A stretch of 64,000 nucleotides of DNA from Rhipicephalus microplus (GCF_043290135.1 NC_134710.1:318516616-318580615); one strand, 5' to 3'. Positions 22,255 through 35,200 are shown, numbered from the stretch's first letter. Notes: generated from the letters alone by a model not told the origin. Program-made: numbers and translations.

Positions 22255-23018
22255 CGAACACAGCAATATTCTCACACACGGAGGAAGGTTCTCACAGGTG
22301 CCTCCGAGCAGCCGTCATGTCACGTGACAAAACTGTACAATAATGTCACTTGACTGAGCGGTACGGAGACGAGCGGTCTCGCGCGGCGGCCGGTCGAAAC
22401 ACAAGGTAGGAGGCATGGCCTTCGAGATTGCATGCTGGCAGTAGGCTTTCAATTGAAAAGAGAGCGACGTTATAGGCATAGATTTTCTAGGAGGTGTTGG
22501 TGTGCCAGCGAGCAGTGCATAGTAGTCTGTGCACGTGTTTCGTCCGACAGAATCGCGAATGGCTACAGACCCTGCTGCTTAGTGTTCAGAAGCAACCGAA
22601 AATGTAAGATATACCGAAGTCTACGTGCTTAATCGCGCGTCATTTTCCAATGTACTAGATGAGTAGGTCTGCTTGAGGTTAGATGCATTTGTGCTAACTT
22701 GTGCTAGCTGTCGTAGAGAATTGCTTCAGGCAGGCGATGAGCAACACAAGTGCAGAAAGGTGATTTACGGACCCTTTAAAAGAAACACTTGAGCATTTCA
22801 CTTGTACTTGAGACAACTTTTTTCCGCTTACACATTTTCGTGTTTGGTGTTCTAAAAAACGGCAAAATCAAAGGTCGGTCCGTGGTACCGGCTTTCGTCG
22901 GAGTGACTGTCCGACGAAGGCCGCAACTTAGTGTGCGTGTGTGTGTGTGGTTTCGTAGATTTTGTAACTGCTCATTCTCGCCATCATCAATGTTCTTAGT
23001 CGCATGTGTGTATTGCAG
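22255..23018 (+). promoter_or_regulatory. Probable WDR46 promoter and 5' UTR region
   Basis: It lies directly upstream of the first WDR46 coding exon. It contains CpG-rich stretches (22360-22400) and a donor-like ACAAG|GTAGGA at about 22404, and TTGTGTATTGCAG abuts the ATG at 23019. This suggests a 5' UTR intron. No TATA box was identified. Position inferred from context only. Confidence 0.3.
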
Positions 23019-23231
23019 ATGAGTCGCTACTTCACAGTACAAGTAGATCCAGCTGAAAAAACAAGTCATCCTTTGGCGAATGCAGATGACATCAGAAAAC
23101 GAACCGTGTCTAAACACGGAAAAAACCTTAAAATGGTGAAATATACAGCTGAAAAATCTAAGACTGATGCCACATCACCTGCTGATGAGAATACAGCTGC
23201 AAAGTACAAGCGTTCGACCCATCTGACACTT
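23019..23231 (+). CDS. WDR46: WDR46 exon 1
   Basis: 71 codons from ATG ([14 protein letters not shown]), lysine-rich, as N-termini of this family usually are. Donor CTT|GTAAGT, phase 0. A consensus acceptor directly before the ATG means the true first exon may lie upstream and the protein may start earlier. Confidence 0.75.
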
Positions 23232-26200
23232 GTAAGTTGGCATTTTAATGTTATCTTGTCACTGAACTGGCTTTATGATTTCGGTAGATAATTTTTTTCT
23301 TCAGAAGCCTGCCCTTAGGCATTGTAATTGTTGGTGTCAAAAGTGCTTGTGCAAATTGGCTTTGTGTATAGGAGGGTTGGAAGCGACGTTGTGTGCCTGG
23401 GGCGCTAACGACATCCGCTGCCATCTCTGGGGTCTTTGGTGGCGCATTTCATCGGTTCTGTCGAAACGGCAAGCGGTGACAAAAGGCTGTGTGTATGACG
23501 CTGCAGTGTAAGGTGGTTGAGTGCCTACGTGGTAACCACAAAGGTGGTCGCACTGCGGTTCAGGCGCTGCGCTATCTCAGGGGTCCTGCCCTCGTGCAAG
23601 ATTGGTGGCAAGGTCCTTGGATCAATAGATCCCGCAGTAAAAGTTTGGTGGTCGGCCCGGCTTGAGGCTCGTTGCACAGAGGGGGCGAAGGCTGCTTAGT
23701 TGCAGGCCTGTGCACGCCCACAAGTGTGTGGCAATCACAGCGTTGATTGGGGCGTCACAAAATGGGCACAATGCACCACAGCAGCGGTAATGTTGCATCC
23801 AAAGAGTGGTCACAGATGGGGTAAGCACGACCCCGACACAAAGCATCTACTACTTGACCTTCTCTTGGCAGCTAAGGCCAGCAGAAAAGTCATTCACGTG
23901 GAGCTATAAGAGCTCAAGTATTTACATTTAATAGGGGTTTTCTTTGTCTCTACACACAAGCGCACATGAAGGTATAAGAGCTTGTGTATTTACATTTGAT
24001 GGGGCTTCCTTTTTCTGTCCTGTAGAAAGGAATCAAAACACATGTTCAGCGCAAAAAAATTCAGGCTGATGTCAAGAAAGTGAGGAAGTCTGTTCTTCAA
24101 GCGGCCCGTGCAGAATTGCTGCTTCCCGAAGATGTTGGGTAAGTTTTAAGTTATTATTATGCAGGATTTGCTTGTTAAAAAAAATTTCCTATGCAGGTAT
24201 CTGCAAGCAGATGATGGCGAAGAAACATTTCAGCTTTTGCAGCAAGACATCGCAGATGCAGTAGACATTACCAGCTGTACAAAATATTTTGATCTCAATC
24301 TACCACAGTTCGGGCCCTATTCAATTAACTATTCAAGGGAAAGCCGGTAAGCATGATATGTTTCAGCATAGTGGATTGCATGTGTTCTGCAATGCATTAC
24401 TTGTAACGCATCGCGTGTGTTTCAAAAGGCCCCTAAACCACACAGAAGTCGAAATGCAGTGGTGATGGGGAAGTTGTGCACGAGTCTACAAGAAACACGT
24501 TGCCATGAGAATTTTTCAAAACTGTGCGATAATAGTGAAGTTCGATGCATTTGATGACCGAAACAGGTGGATCTGCTCCTTTCACTCTTACCTTCACTAC
24601 CCTCCACTAGCCCTCGACTGCTGACCTGCAGATCGCGGGATCGAATCCCGACTGCGGCAGCTGCATTTTCGATGGAGGCGAAAATGCTGTAGGCCCATGT
24701 GCTCAGATTTGGGTGCATGTTAAAAAATCCTGAGGTGGTCGAACTTTCCGAAGCCCTCCACTACGGCGTCTCTCGTAATCATATGTTGGTTTTAAGACGT
24801 TAAACTCCACAAATCAAATAACCCTCTGCTGGTCTCTTCTTCCAAAAATGCTTTGCCTTCCTCATCAAGTGCCCCTCCCAATCACACGTGGCATGCGTCA
24901 TTGCTGCCACGCTGTTCGAAACACTGTCTACTTCCGGTTGCTGCAAATTTGTCAATTCCATGCTTTTTGGCTAACCGCTGTTGCCATGCTGGCCCACACT
25001 CCTACAAATTATGCTGGTATAGATCCTATGTTGCACGCATGCCTTCAAAGCATTGCCAACATGATGGATCAACATGCCAAGCCAGAGCACCTCCACAGAA
25101 GTTGAGGAGCCGCTACCACAGCAACACGACAAACAAAGCAGTGATGGCAAATGCTTGCAGACAAACCAGAAATCCTAGGTTCTTGTTAGGCTAATCTCAG
25201 CATGTCTTCGTTTCACAACACTAATTCGGGCGTCACCGGGAACCAGTTTGAGGATGAGGCGGCTAGAGGCTTCACGAATTACCGAGCTTCCTTGCACACT
25301 GCAATAGAGGATCCAACGCCCCTAGACCCTAACTTTGGTACAATTCTTCAGTATTACAGGGACAATAGAAAAGTGTATCCAGCACCGCATAAGAAACTCA
25401 CAGCAATGGAATCGGTGGCATTACGCAGAATCCAAACAAACACATACACGAACTTACACAGGCTGCATGTATTCTACCCCACAGCATACAAAGATATATG
25501 TCTGTGGTGTGGGGCCACACCAACTCTGTTTCACATCACGTGGAGTGTACGCATCACAATGAAGAACACCACAACATGAACAACACAGAGGAACAACGGG
25601 AGGCGCTGCTGTCCAGCTCGGCCATTGTTGATCAGCGCTGGCTGGTCCAACGGGTAGAGATGATGGCTAGGGCCAGCGGAGCCCTGGAATAGGGGCCCGA
25701 CCATTTGGAATGCTCCGTGTTATGCGCAAATAGTTCTCTCTCTCTCTCACAACACAAATTCAACCTTGTGACGTCACGCACGGCACTACAGAGGCTAGAA
25801 GAACCCGGAGGGGAGAAGGGATTGTTTCTTTAAAAAATGTGGCAGCGCTACAAGCCGCACGTAGCACTGCCTCATGTGGCATCATTGATTGGAACGGCAT
25901 TCTGCATCAAATGTGCATGTTCACTTGAAATGCTTGAAAAATATCGGAGGTGGTTTGGGGGCCCTTTAAATATCGATGCCATGCAGTGTTGGGAGGTTAG
26001 ACTGTTGGGACAACATTTGACCGTGATAGCAGTATAACGTGACTGAAATTTCGGTTCATACTAGAAAGGCAATGCACTAACACATAGGGAAGGTAAAAGA
26101 ACAACATCTAAACACGACACTGATATGAGAGAACTTTGCTTTTAATGTACCATAAATCCCGAGCAAGCCCACCTTCTCTGCGGTGAAAGATAGTTTGTCA

Positions 26201-29200
26201 AGATTTGTAGGCTGCCTGGTCACGGAGTGAAATTCAGGATGGCAGTAGAAGAGCCGTGCGTGCTTTCAGTGAAATGCTTCATTGAATATGCATGCATTCA
26301 CTGTGCGCATGTCATGACTCGTGTCCATAGGTTGGCGGAAATTGTAGAGCTCACGTAGACTCTCACCAAAATTTTTTTGAGCCGAAGTCACTTGTACACA
26401 TACTTACCGAAATATCACTCACCCATATTCTCTCAGAGTCAGGACTCGATCTGAGCCTGAGAGAGTCCGAGGAAGTCGACTCATGAGTTCGTTGGCCTAG
26501 AATTAGCTTGTTTGACCATGGCGTCAAGGTTCTTTAACTTTAATATCTTACATAATTGGCGCTCTTTTTGGTATCTTTTTATATACTACCTTAGAATAGG
26601 AGTTATGAGTGGTTGCAAACGAGTAAGGACATTTTTTTTTTTTTTTTAAGAGATGACAACTTCCCTGGAAGAGTTTGCAGGGGAGGGAGGGGGGAATTAA
26701 GGCACCCGCATACACAGTTCACGTTTCTGGTGAGCAACGATTGGAATAGTGTATGGACAGTAGTGCTTTGGAATATGTGCGAGTAGACGCGAGTATAAAA
26801 GTAAATACAGGTAAGGCTGATAGTAATGCTGAAGATAAGTTGATAGGCCCACAGTTTGGCAAAAAGAGGGAGACTCACTGGGACTCGCTCGTACTCAGAC
26901 TCTCCAAAATATTACTCACGGGGACTCGCTCAGACTCACGGCCTGATCATAGTCTGAGTCCAAGTGAGTGGACTCATGAGCGAGTTCGCCAACCTATAGT
27001 CATGACCTTGATCACTTTCTTTTATTTTTTTTCCTTTTTTTGCCTTCAGACGTGCAACTTACTTTCAGTGCGATCGCGTGTGGGCACGTCGCGGCATCTT
27101 GTGGCTGCCGCTGTAACTATGCAACTTGCAATGTTCAAATGAGCCCATGGCAGTGGAAATTGGGTTCATGTACCACTCATTGTGGTTTATGGCATTATTT
27201 GTCGAGAGAATAGCAAGTGATTCCAGGCTGCGTACGGCGCTGTAATGTTTGGCTCACATGTTCACACGCTACCGATAGGCAGCGTTTCTGGTTATGCTGA
27301 AAAAGTGTTGCAGGGCCCCTTTTACAGTAATGCCATCTAGCCTCAGTTGTTATTTGCACCTAAAGGCAGTGAAGCAAGATCAAACACAGGCTGGTCAAAA
27401 ATAGATGATGACAGGTCGGTAGAACAAAATAATAAAGATGGGGTGGGGCTAATGTTGAATGGTGGGTGTCAATACGGAAGGAAAATTGTATGTCCTCATG
27501 TTTCAAAGCAAAAACATCTTGCTGCACTATAGCCATGGAAGCTGACATTTTTGGTCACACAGTAGTGCCTGCCATAGCATCAGGCTTGTGCAAATATTCG
27601 AACGATTATTAGTGTTCGAGTTTGCTTCGATTCAAATTCAAATTATTTGACATTTCAAAGTATTCTAAATGAATGAATAGGGGTATATTAGCTGCAACAG
27701 CATGCAAAACTGGGCTAGTCGGTGTAACTTCATTATAAAACGGTGCAAAATGACAGACACGGGGTGGAGGAGTACGCAGGACAATTGCTGGACAAACAAC
27801 TGTTGAGTTTGATGCGCAGAAAGGAATAAATACATGTAGTCAGACTGCATGCGCATCATCACATTAAGTTCAACTGCCCGTAGATCATCACATTATAAAT
27901 AATTGTAATTTCTTTCGAGCAAGCTAAAATCGCAGTCATGAAGATAGATAAATGGGGCAGATAGGCAAACATGTTGTTTGTGTGAAAGGCTTTTATGATT
28001 TCACGTGACATTTGGTCAGCGTGCCTGAAGACGGCATGCGTGCTTTTTAACACTGGTTTACAACCATGCCAGCGGCATTGAGATGACAAATGTGAAGTAG
28101 GCGTGCCTTTTAATGTGTTGTTGTATTGTTGTATGGGCCACTCACCAGGTTTGACAATTCCGAGCTCACAACCGCAATGCATACATGAGGCGTTCAAGAT
28201 CACATCTGCTAAAATATGCAATGCTGCGCGCCCCGCAAATGGGTTAAATTTCAACATGAACGCTGCTCTTGCTTCCTTTCGCGGGCACGTGCCTAGAAAC
28301 GGAGGGCATGACGTAGACGTAGGAATTGCCCTACATACACTGCCAGTGCTGTGACGTTGGTCCTCTACGTTGTGGGGTCTCGAAATGGTGAGCGCCCCGC
28401 TCTTAGAGTGAACGGACACAGTAGACGCGGTCACAACGAACCAAAACAGCACACATTTATTTAAATGCTTTTAGATCGCAATATGGAATTATAACATCAA
28501 TCGGAATTAACGCACTAAAACAGCTTTACACAAAATTACATAACACTCAACAACATAACAATAACACACATGGCTTGGCCAACGGCTGACTCACCACAAG
28601 GGCCCCTGGCAGATGGCCTGCGGTCCCGTGCACCGGGGACCCACGTGAGAGACAACCGTTTGCACTCACCGCCACTCCCAACGAGCCTGTTTCTCTCGCC
28701 TCTGCCACCACCAAGGCTTGCTGCCAGGCGTTCCCGCCGCTACTACTGTTCTAACAACCATGGTCAGGATGGCAGTGGTGGTGGCAAACTCTCTAGGGTT
28801 CCTTGATGCCCGCGCGCTCCGCTGAGGGTGAGGACAGCCGCGTCGTCTGCTACGACGGCCGCCATTACGGCTCCTGCCGTAGTGGGGCAGCATGCGAAGC
28901 GCATTACCGCTTGCGGTGCTCGCGTATGGTAGGAAAGAAGTACTCGTTGGCGAGCTTTTTTTTTTTGGTGCAACTTGGACACCTCTTAGTGCTGTTGTTG
29001 CCTAATTGTTAAATGGAACAACGCACGTCATACAAACTGGTGGCCTGTGCTTGTACAATGCGCCAGGGGCTGACATAGACTGAATGAAATGAGCCACGAA
29101 CTCCCACACCAGAAAGATTCGCGTTAAACCGTTGTCGTCGTTAAGACGGAGGGGCGCATGAACTTTTATTACTACGCTTGCTGAAAGGAATGCAATATTT

Positions 29201-32200
29201 GGGTCTTTGTGAATCAGCCGAATAGCAAAGGCAGGAATCGCTGTACTTTATATACTTGCGTGTGTGTGTATATATAACACACACACGGAAGTATATATGG
29301 ATGGGAGAGGATATCCCATTTTTCTCAGTTTCATATCCGGTTGTTCCACAAGCAAACTTGATTTGAAGGCCTTGCTTGACAGTGTGCGGAGACCAAGAGT
29401 TCCCCAAGCTGCTGCTCCTTGAGAGAGCGCGTACTTGATCGTCGTTGAGAAATTTCATATTTTGCGAAATATTTGTTGCCTCAGTCTCGAGTTTTTGCAC
29501 TTTTTTCTTGAGACCACTAATGGTGTTCTTGGCTGTGTCATGATGTTGCTGAAGTTCAGAGTACTTTCTTGTAAGGTCAGCAAGCTTCTTCTTCAGTTCT
29601 GCTGATTCTGCAGTAGAATTTGATGTCTCACCAGCCGCTGCATTAACTTCTCTTGAATCTGCATCACTAGTGTTCGCTGACAGTTCAACAACGGCGTCGT
29701 CAACTTCCATGGTGTCGTGCCCATAACACGATGTTCCTTGCCGTGTAGATTCAGGAACGGCGTGGTTTTGTAGGGTCTCTAGGGTAGTTTTAACTGCAGC
29801 TGGATATTGACGCAGACCAGGAGGAGATTTGTTGGTCTCGTTGCTGGAGGGTGCAGGCACAGTTCTTTCTTTTGGTGGCTTTCGTTCCTTAGGCAGTGCT
29901 GCAAGCAGAAATGTATGTATTCATGAACATATTCAAGCAATGCCAGTTCATGTCTAGCTTGTTAATTTTACAAATGTAACACATGCAGCAGATACCGGCT
30001 TAGTTATTGACGTGAGGAAGACACTTGTCCTTCCCCCGCCCTTTCCACAAGGGATAGGGGAAGGTCTTAAAATACCATAATTAAATTGTGCTCAAAATTT
30101 CTCCCCACAATAAATGGCTCTAATTCAAATTGGAGCTTCATATGCCAGAGCTACACGTGTGCGCCGTTGTGGAGGGCTCAACTGACATTCGCTCCCTATG
30201 CAGTTTATTGATTATTTGATTGTAGGGCTTAACACGCAATACTTTTTTGCAGACTAGTTGGTTCATACTTGAAAAATTGAATTGCTGCACAAACTTGAAG
30301 AAAAAAAACAAGAGAGACAGGAAAGAGTGCAGTGTTTTTTTTTTTTTTTTTTTTTTAAGCTTAACACGCCAACGCAACACAGGTAATGAGGCGCACTGTA
30401 GTGGGGGCTCGTGCATCGTGGATCTCGTATACATAATGGTTTCCGTTTTCCCCCTTTGTAAATAACATAGCCACTGCACCTGACATCCTAGCAGTACACG
30501 ACCGTGTGCTAAGTAGCGGAAAACTGTTGTGCAGTGGGTCATGCCTGTAAACACTGAAATCCAGACGTATGTACAGTCATGACCAAAAAATGCAAACAAG
30601 AAATATAAACCACAACACTCAAGTATCGCAATTTTTTTTTACATGCAAGTCAAAGTGATGCAACGTAATCACAAAAACAAAGTTGGGAAATGTAGCTTTC
30701 CAAACGCACTAATAGCGTGCCATTATTTGACCGTCTAATATTAGCAGTATTTTTCGATTTTGCGTGGTCTGGTTCACATTTTTGTGTTCGCATTTCCTAG
30801 CTTTGTCCGTGACTGCATTTCCAGAATTTATGCACTAATGTGGACGCAGCATATGAGGACCTATTTGGTGTTAGCTTCGTAGAAATCCCAGGTACATAGA
30901 GTACTTGCAACTGGTGCTGCTTTATGTAATGAAAGAAAAAAGTTCAATCTTACGTTTGAATGTGAACAAAGTTGGGACGGCATTTGGTTTCAACTTCTTC
31001 CAGCCATCCGCACGATGTTGCTCATAGTTGTTCTCTTCAAAGTGAGCCTGCAAATAAAACCAGAATTAAAAATTAACACACTGGCAGAAGAAAAACGAAT
31101 GTCTGTCACTGTCAATAAACAAGATTTCATGTATGCATTCAGTATGATTCGCAGCAGGAACTAGCAGCAACATTGAAGCACAAAAAGAAGGAAACTAATT
31201 GAGCTCACGCGCGCTTTCACGTAAGCCACTTCAGTGAGCGCGATCATAGACCCAGCCTGCTGTTATAATAACCCTTTCAATTTTCGCACTGAAGATCTGT
31301 AAGGATTCCTGAATTCATGTGAATAAAATATTAGTCTATTGTGCCGACAAAGGACCAGGTCTGATTTTATAGCGAGCGTTACAGATTTCGTTCTATCGAA
31401 AGCTTTGTACCCAAGCCTCCAAGTTCCCAATGCAATCGAATTTATTTGTCAGGTAAAAATGACAACACTCCGTAACAGCGCTTGTTTTGTTCGTCACTGA
31501 AGTGTTCCTGATTCCCAAGTATACATACGACGATACACACAAGACGGGCAGAAGTCCGGCCTCGTAATATTACGAGTTTTTCGCAGGAACAGTATGTTTA
31601 TGTTCAAACGGCTTGATTTCACAAGAGGCGTTCAAATTTCGACCGATCAGTGCCAACGCGTGCACGAATAAACATGGGCAGGCCTCGTAAGCGTTGTGAA
31701 ATCCCCCTACCACGCACCCGAGCCTATGTTAATTCCCTGCGAGGCCATATGCGCGCATTTCACGTCCAATTTCCTCTTATGTGAATTACGTGAACTCTAC
31801 GTGCCGTACTCTTGAAGTTCGGCAGCAGTCAGGCGCCGTCAGATTTCCGTACTCACTCGCCGGCACGCGGCCTGAACTCACTCCCCGTTTTCTGCCCTTG
31901 CATATAATTTTCTCCCTCCTCCACTTTCTAAATTCTCATCTGTTTAACTACACCTCCTGCGTCCCCATCTCTTGCCTACTTTTTGTTCAGCTCAACTCCG
32001 CCAGCACCCGGTCGACGCGTACGCTGTCGGGGCGAGTTGGCAAGCGAGTACGGCAATTTCACGAAGTCTGTCTTCGGGCTGCGAGGCGGACGGTCACGAC
32101 AGCGGCAGCCGGTCTCGCGAGCAAAATAGCTGCAAAGCGCAGTGCACGAAATTAACAGCCTCGGGTAGGGGGTGGGAAGGATTTCACAACGCTGCTGCCA

Positions 32201-35200
32201 AGGCAACACTTTCCCGTGCAAGGGCACTGAAACTAGTCGCAATTCCTATGAATGTAGTAGCACACTCGAGGCCCTTGAACCAGCATGAAATGTTATCGAC
32301 ACGGGGGCTTCCGAAGCCCCCGTACTTGACGCATTTTCTTAAAGCGTGATCTTTTAACACGAGCACGCCGCACAGTACCCTGCACGACGTTTGGCTGTCC
32401 TGCGTTTACATTGCGCACCTAAATAAAAAACAACAGCGCCCTAAATAATGCTGACCAGTCAGAATACGACGCACTAAAAAAAAAAATGTTTACTTACGCT
32501 GCATACGTGCGACGTATCAGTCGGTTGCCACTTGTCTCGTTTGATTTTAACGGTCCAAAGAAGCCTTCTTTTTGGGTCTCTTGGAAACCGGTACAACTTC
32601 CATCCGTTTCTCGAGTGATTCGAGCACTGCGGCACGCAGCAGCCGGGCATGGTGATGCGGAGATGGGTGCATAAAACTGTAAGGGAATGAACACTGCCCA
32701 ACAACACCTCACACGCCAAGCACGAACTACCGGCCGGAGGCGCCAAAATGGCGGTCGCGCTGGCGCCGAAGCCGAGGCGGCGGCATCTGCCCTTGCAAAA
32801 GCTGACACCACTCTAAGCGGGGGCGCGCGCATCGAGGCACTCTAAAACTCTCGCGAGCACAGCGCCACCTAGTGCTCGGTAGTCGGGAATGCAAAATGCG
32901 GCTTATGCACGAAACGTGTGCTATGAGGCGCAAACAACTTTATAGTGGTGATAGCACCCCCACATCCCCCCGACATTAATTCAAACCATATCCTGAAAAA
33001 GAGCATGAAAGAAAACAGCTACACAAGCTCTAGCAAAAGATGACAACATATGTCCCTAAAGATTGTCCGTGCACTACGACACCGCCGCTGGTCAACGCTG
33101 CTGCATTGTGCAGCTCGACGACTTCACCTCAGTACCAGTTGTGCAACGGCAACGTTGCCGTCGGTGTGAAAAACCGTCACTCGCGCTGACATGTCCTCTG
33201 GACCAACACTCACGAAGGCACGGAACTGCAGGCAGTTGCGCATGTTTTAGGCATCTCCATCGCCCAATGTCTCAACCGCATTTCTGGCCAGCAGCGCTGA
33301 CGTTGTACAGAAGACAGCCAGCCAGCCCCGGGTTACATCACTTCCGCTGCATACACTCAAAACACTCGAAAGAACAATGGATGGGGAAGGGGGCTTTGGG
33401 CTCCTCATCCACGTGGTACGATAGTCAGTACTGCTAGCTAATTCATCGGCGGCGGCCGAGACACCTGTTCCAATAAAAAAAAAGGTCACTTTCTTTAACT
33501 CATGCATCGCAAGAAAAAAAAAAGTGTGAGGGGAGCAGAATGCAACACCTCAATGCCACGATCCACCTAGTTGTGCCACGTGCAACAGGTGGCTGCACAG
33601 AGCCTTAGACCTAATGAGTCGCTTGACAACAACCGGCATCCACTTAGCACCCAGTCTAGGTGCAAAAGAGGCAGCCACAAGGAGACGTCCACTCTGTAAG
33701 GTGGCCCTACTCGCTCGCCGCACACAGCAGCTTACCGAACGATCGGCACCCACCATCCCGGACGGTGTCACGGCACCACGCCGTCAAGCCGCAAGACAAG
33801 ACAGCGACGACGCCCGACTCCCTGGGCCCAAAGAGATAGTAGAAGCTATTTACAGAGAATCGGACCACCCACAAAGTTTCCGTATTCACTCGCTTCAGGC
33901 TTGGCTTACAATCCACATGCTCTAATCTTTGCTCACCCCAGGATGCAGACCGCATGGCTCTCGTCCCAAAACCAAAAAAACACAAAACCAACTTCACACG
34001 TCACAAAAAACAAAACCCACTTGTGAGCAGGAAAAAAAAAAAAAAAAACTCAACGTGCCGACAAGTTCAAACCCATCACATCAACTGATCTCGTCGCTCT
34101 CAACAGAGCACACCGCAACGCTAGCAATGGAAGTCCCCCTAGGCACTCTAGGCCTACTCTTCCCCGGCTCAAACAAAAGCCTGTACCGAACTGCGACCAC
34201 TGTCGTCCGATGCTCCAAGAGCTCCACGTTGGGCAGCCAGTGTGGCACCTCGAACTGATGAGAGAGCACCACGCTCTTGGAGTGAATTAACACATTTGAC
34301 ACAGTTGGAACAATCCAAACATTGCCCATTTATTTAACTGCTTTTAGATGGACAATATCAAATTATTATAACATCAATTGGGATCAACACGCTAAAACAG
34401 CCTTACACAAAATTACATAACACTCAACAACATAACACACACAAGGTGTCTTCGCCAACGCCTGACTTACCACAAGGGCCCCCCTCCCTCCCCCCGGCAG
34501 ACGGCCTGTGGTGCCGAGCACTGGGAACCCACGCCAGAGACAACCATTCGCCCTCACCACCACCCGCCAAAGAGCCCGCTTCTCTCTCCTCTGCCACCAC
34601 CAAGGCTTGCTGCCAGGCGTCCCCACCTACTGTTTTAACAACTATGATGACGAGAACGACGGTGGTGGTGATAAATGCTCGCGAGAACAACGCCACCTAG
34701 CACTCGGTAGTCGTGAACCCGAAATGCGGCCTAGGCGTAGAACACATGCGCTGCGAGGTGCAAACAACTTTACAGGGGTGATGGCACACCCACAACGTAG
34801 ACGACTGTCCTCTGATGTTGCCAACAGTAGCACGTGACATGGCGAAAATTAGCACAACTTGTTTAGTTTATGTAATTTGTTGCTTGAATAGATGAATAAA
34901 ATTTGGAATAAATAATAAGATCCAATAAGAAAATGTGCACGTCTTTTCCATCCCCCCACCCCACCCCCTGTATATTGCAGCGAGATGTGGGGCTAATGTG
35001 CCTGCGTTTCGCAAGGGTTCGTGTCCTCGCGCTTAGTGCATCAACCAGATGGCTGTCCTGGAAAAGAAAGTAATAGTCTTGCACGTTCGAGCACTCATTA
35101 TGCTCTTCTTCTGCGTTAGCCAGCGGTTCTAAATCATCCCGCAGAAACAAGCAGTAAACCACAAATTTGCGCTTGTCAACAATACAAAGCCTCTTGCGTG

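Larger units (their letters stand above)
24421..25972. mobile_element. MITE-like element with two nested insertions
   Basis: Left end TTTCAAAAGGCCCCTAAACCAC and right end GGAGGTGGTTTGGGGGCCCTTTAAA are complementary (TTTAAAGGGCCCCCAAACCACC), so this is one element. Its core is about 180 bp at the left plus about 220 bp at the right. Between them lie a SINE (about 24612-24822) and a LINE fragment (25200-25750). Confidence 0.5.
28794..32844 (-). mobile_element. Complete P-element-like transposon carrying a THAP gene
   Basis: 4051 bp bounded by an exact 8-bp target duplication AAACTCTC (28786-28793, 32845-32852), the size made by P elements. The ends are inverted repeats. The left end inward reads TAGGGTTCCTTGATGCCCGC, and the right end inward reads TAGAGTGCCTCGATGCGCGC, similar for about 35 bp. 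It contains one gene, minus strand, THAP exon 1 near the right end and the stop codon 347 bp from the left end. It is nested in an LTR, and the intact sister LTR shows the empty-site sequence. It lacks the catalytic half of transposase, so it is presumably non-autonomous. Confidence 0.92.
28371..34794 (-). mobile_element. Non-autonomous LTR retroelement, one LTR split by a P-like transposon
   Basis: Minus-oriented element with two LTRs. LTR-B is 34241-34794 (554 bp). LTR-A is 28371-28793 plus 32853-32964 (535 bp without the insert). Both have TG...CA ends, and a 4-bp duplication ACGT flanks the whole (28367-28370, 34795-34798). Next to LTR-B is a primer-binding-like TGGCTGCCCAACGTGG, and next to LTR-A a purine tract GTCGGGGGGA. 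The interior (32965-34240, 1276 bp) has no protein similarity, so this is a TRIM/LARD-like or deleted copy lying in WDR46 intron 3. Confidence 0.85.

Noticed and set aside
33063..33925. Frames of 100-124 codons in the LTR element interior
   Set aside because: No gag/pol motifs on either strand; composition explains the open frames.
28391..34660. First impression that two long direct repeats are LTRs flanking the THAP gene as their cargo
   Set aside because: The gene interrupts one LTR between 8-bp duplications, so it belongs to a separate DNA transposon nested in the LTR.
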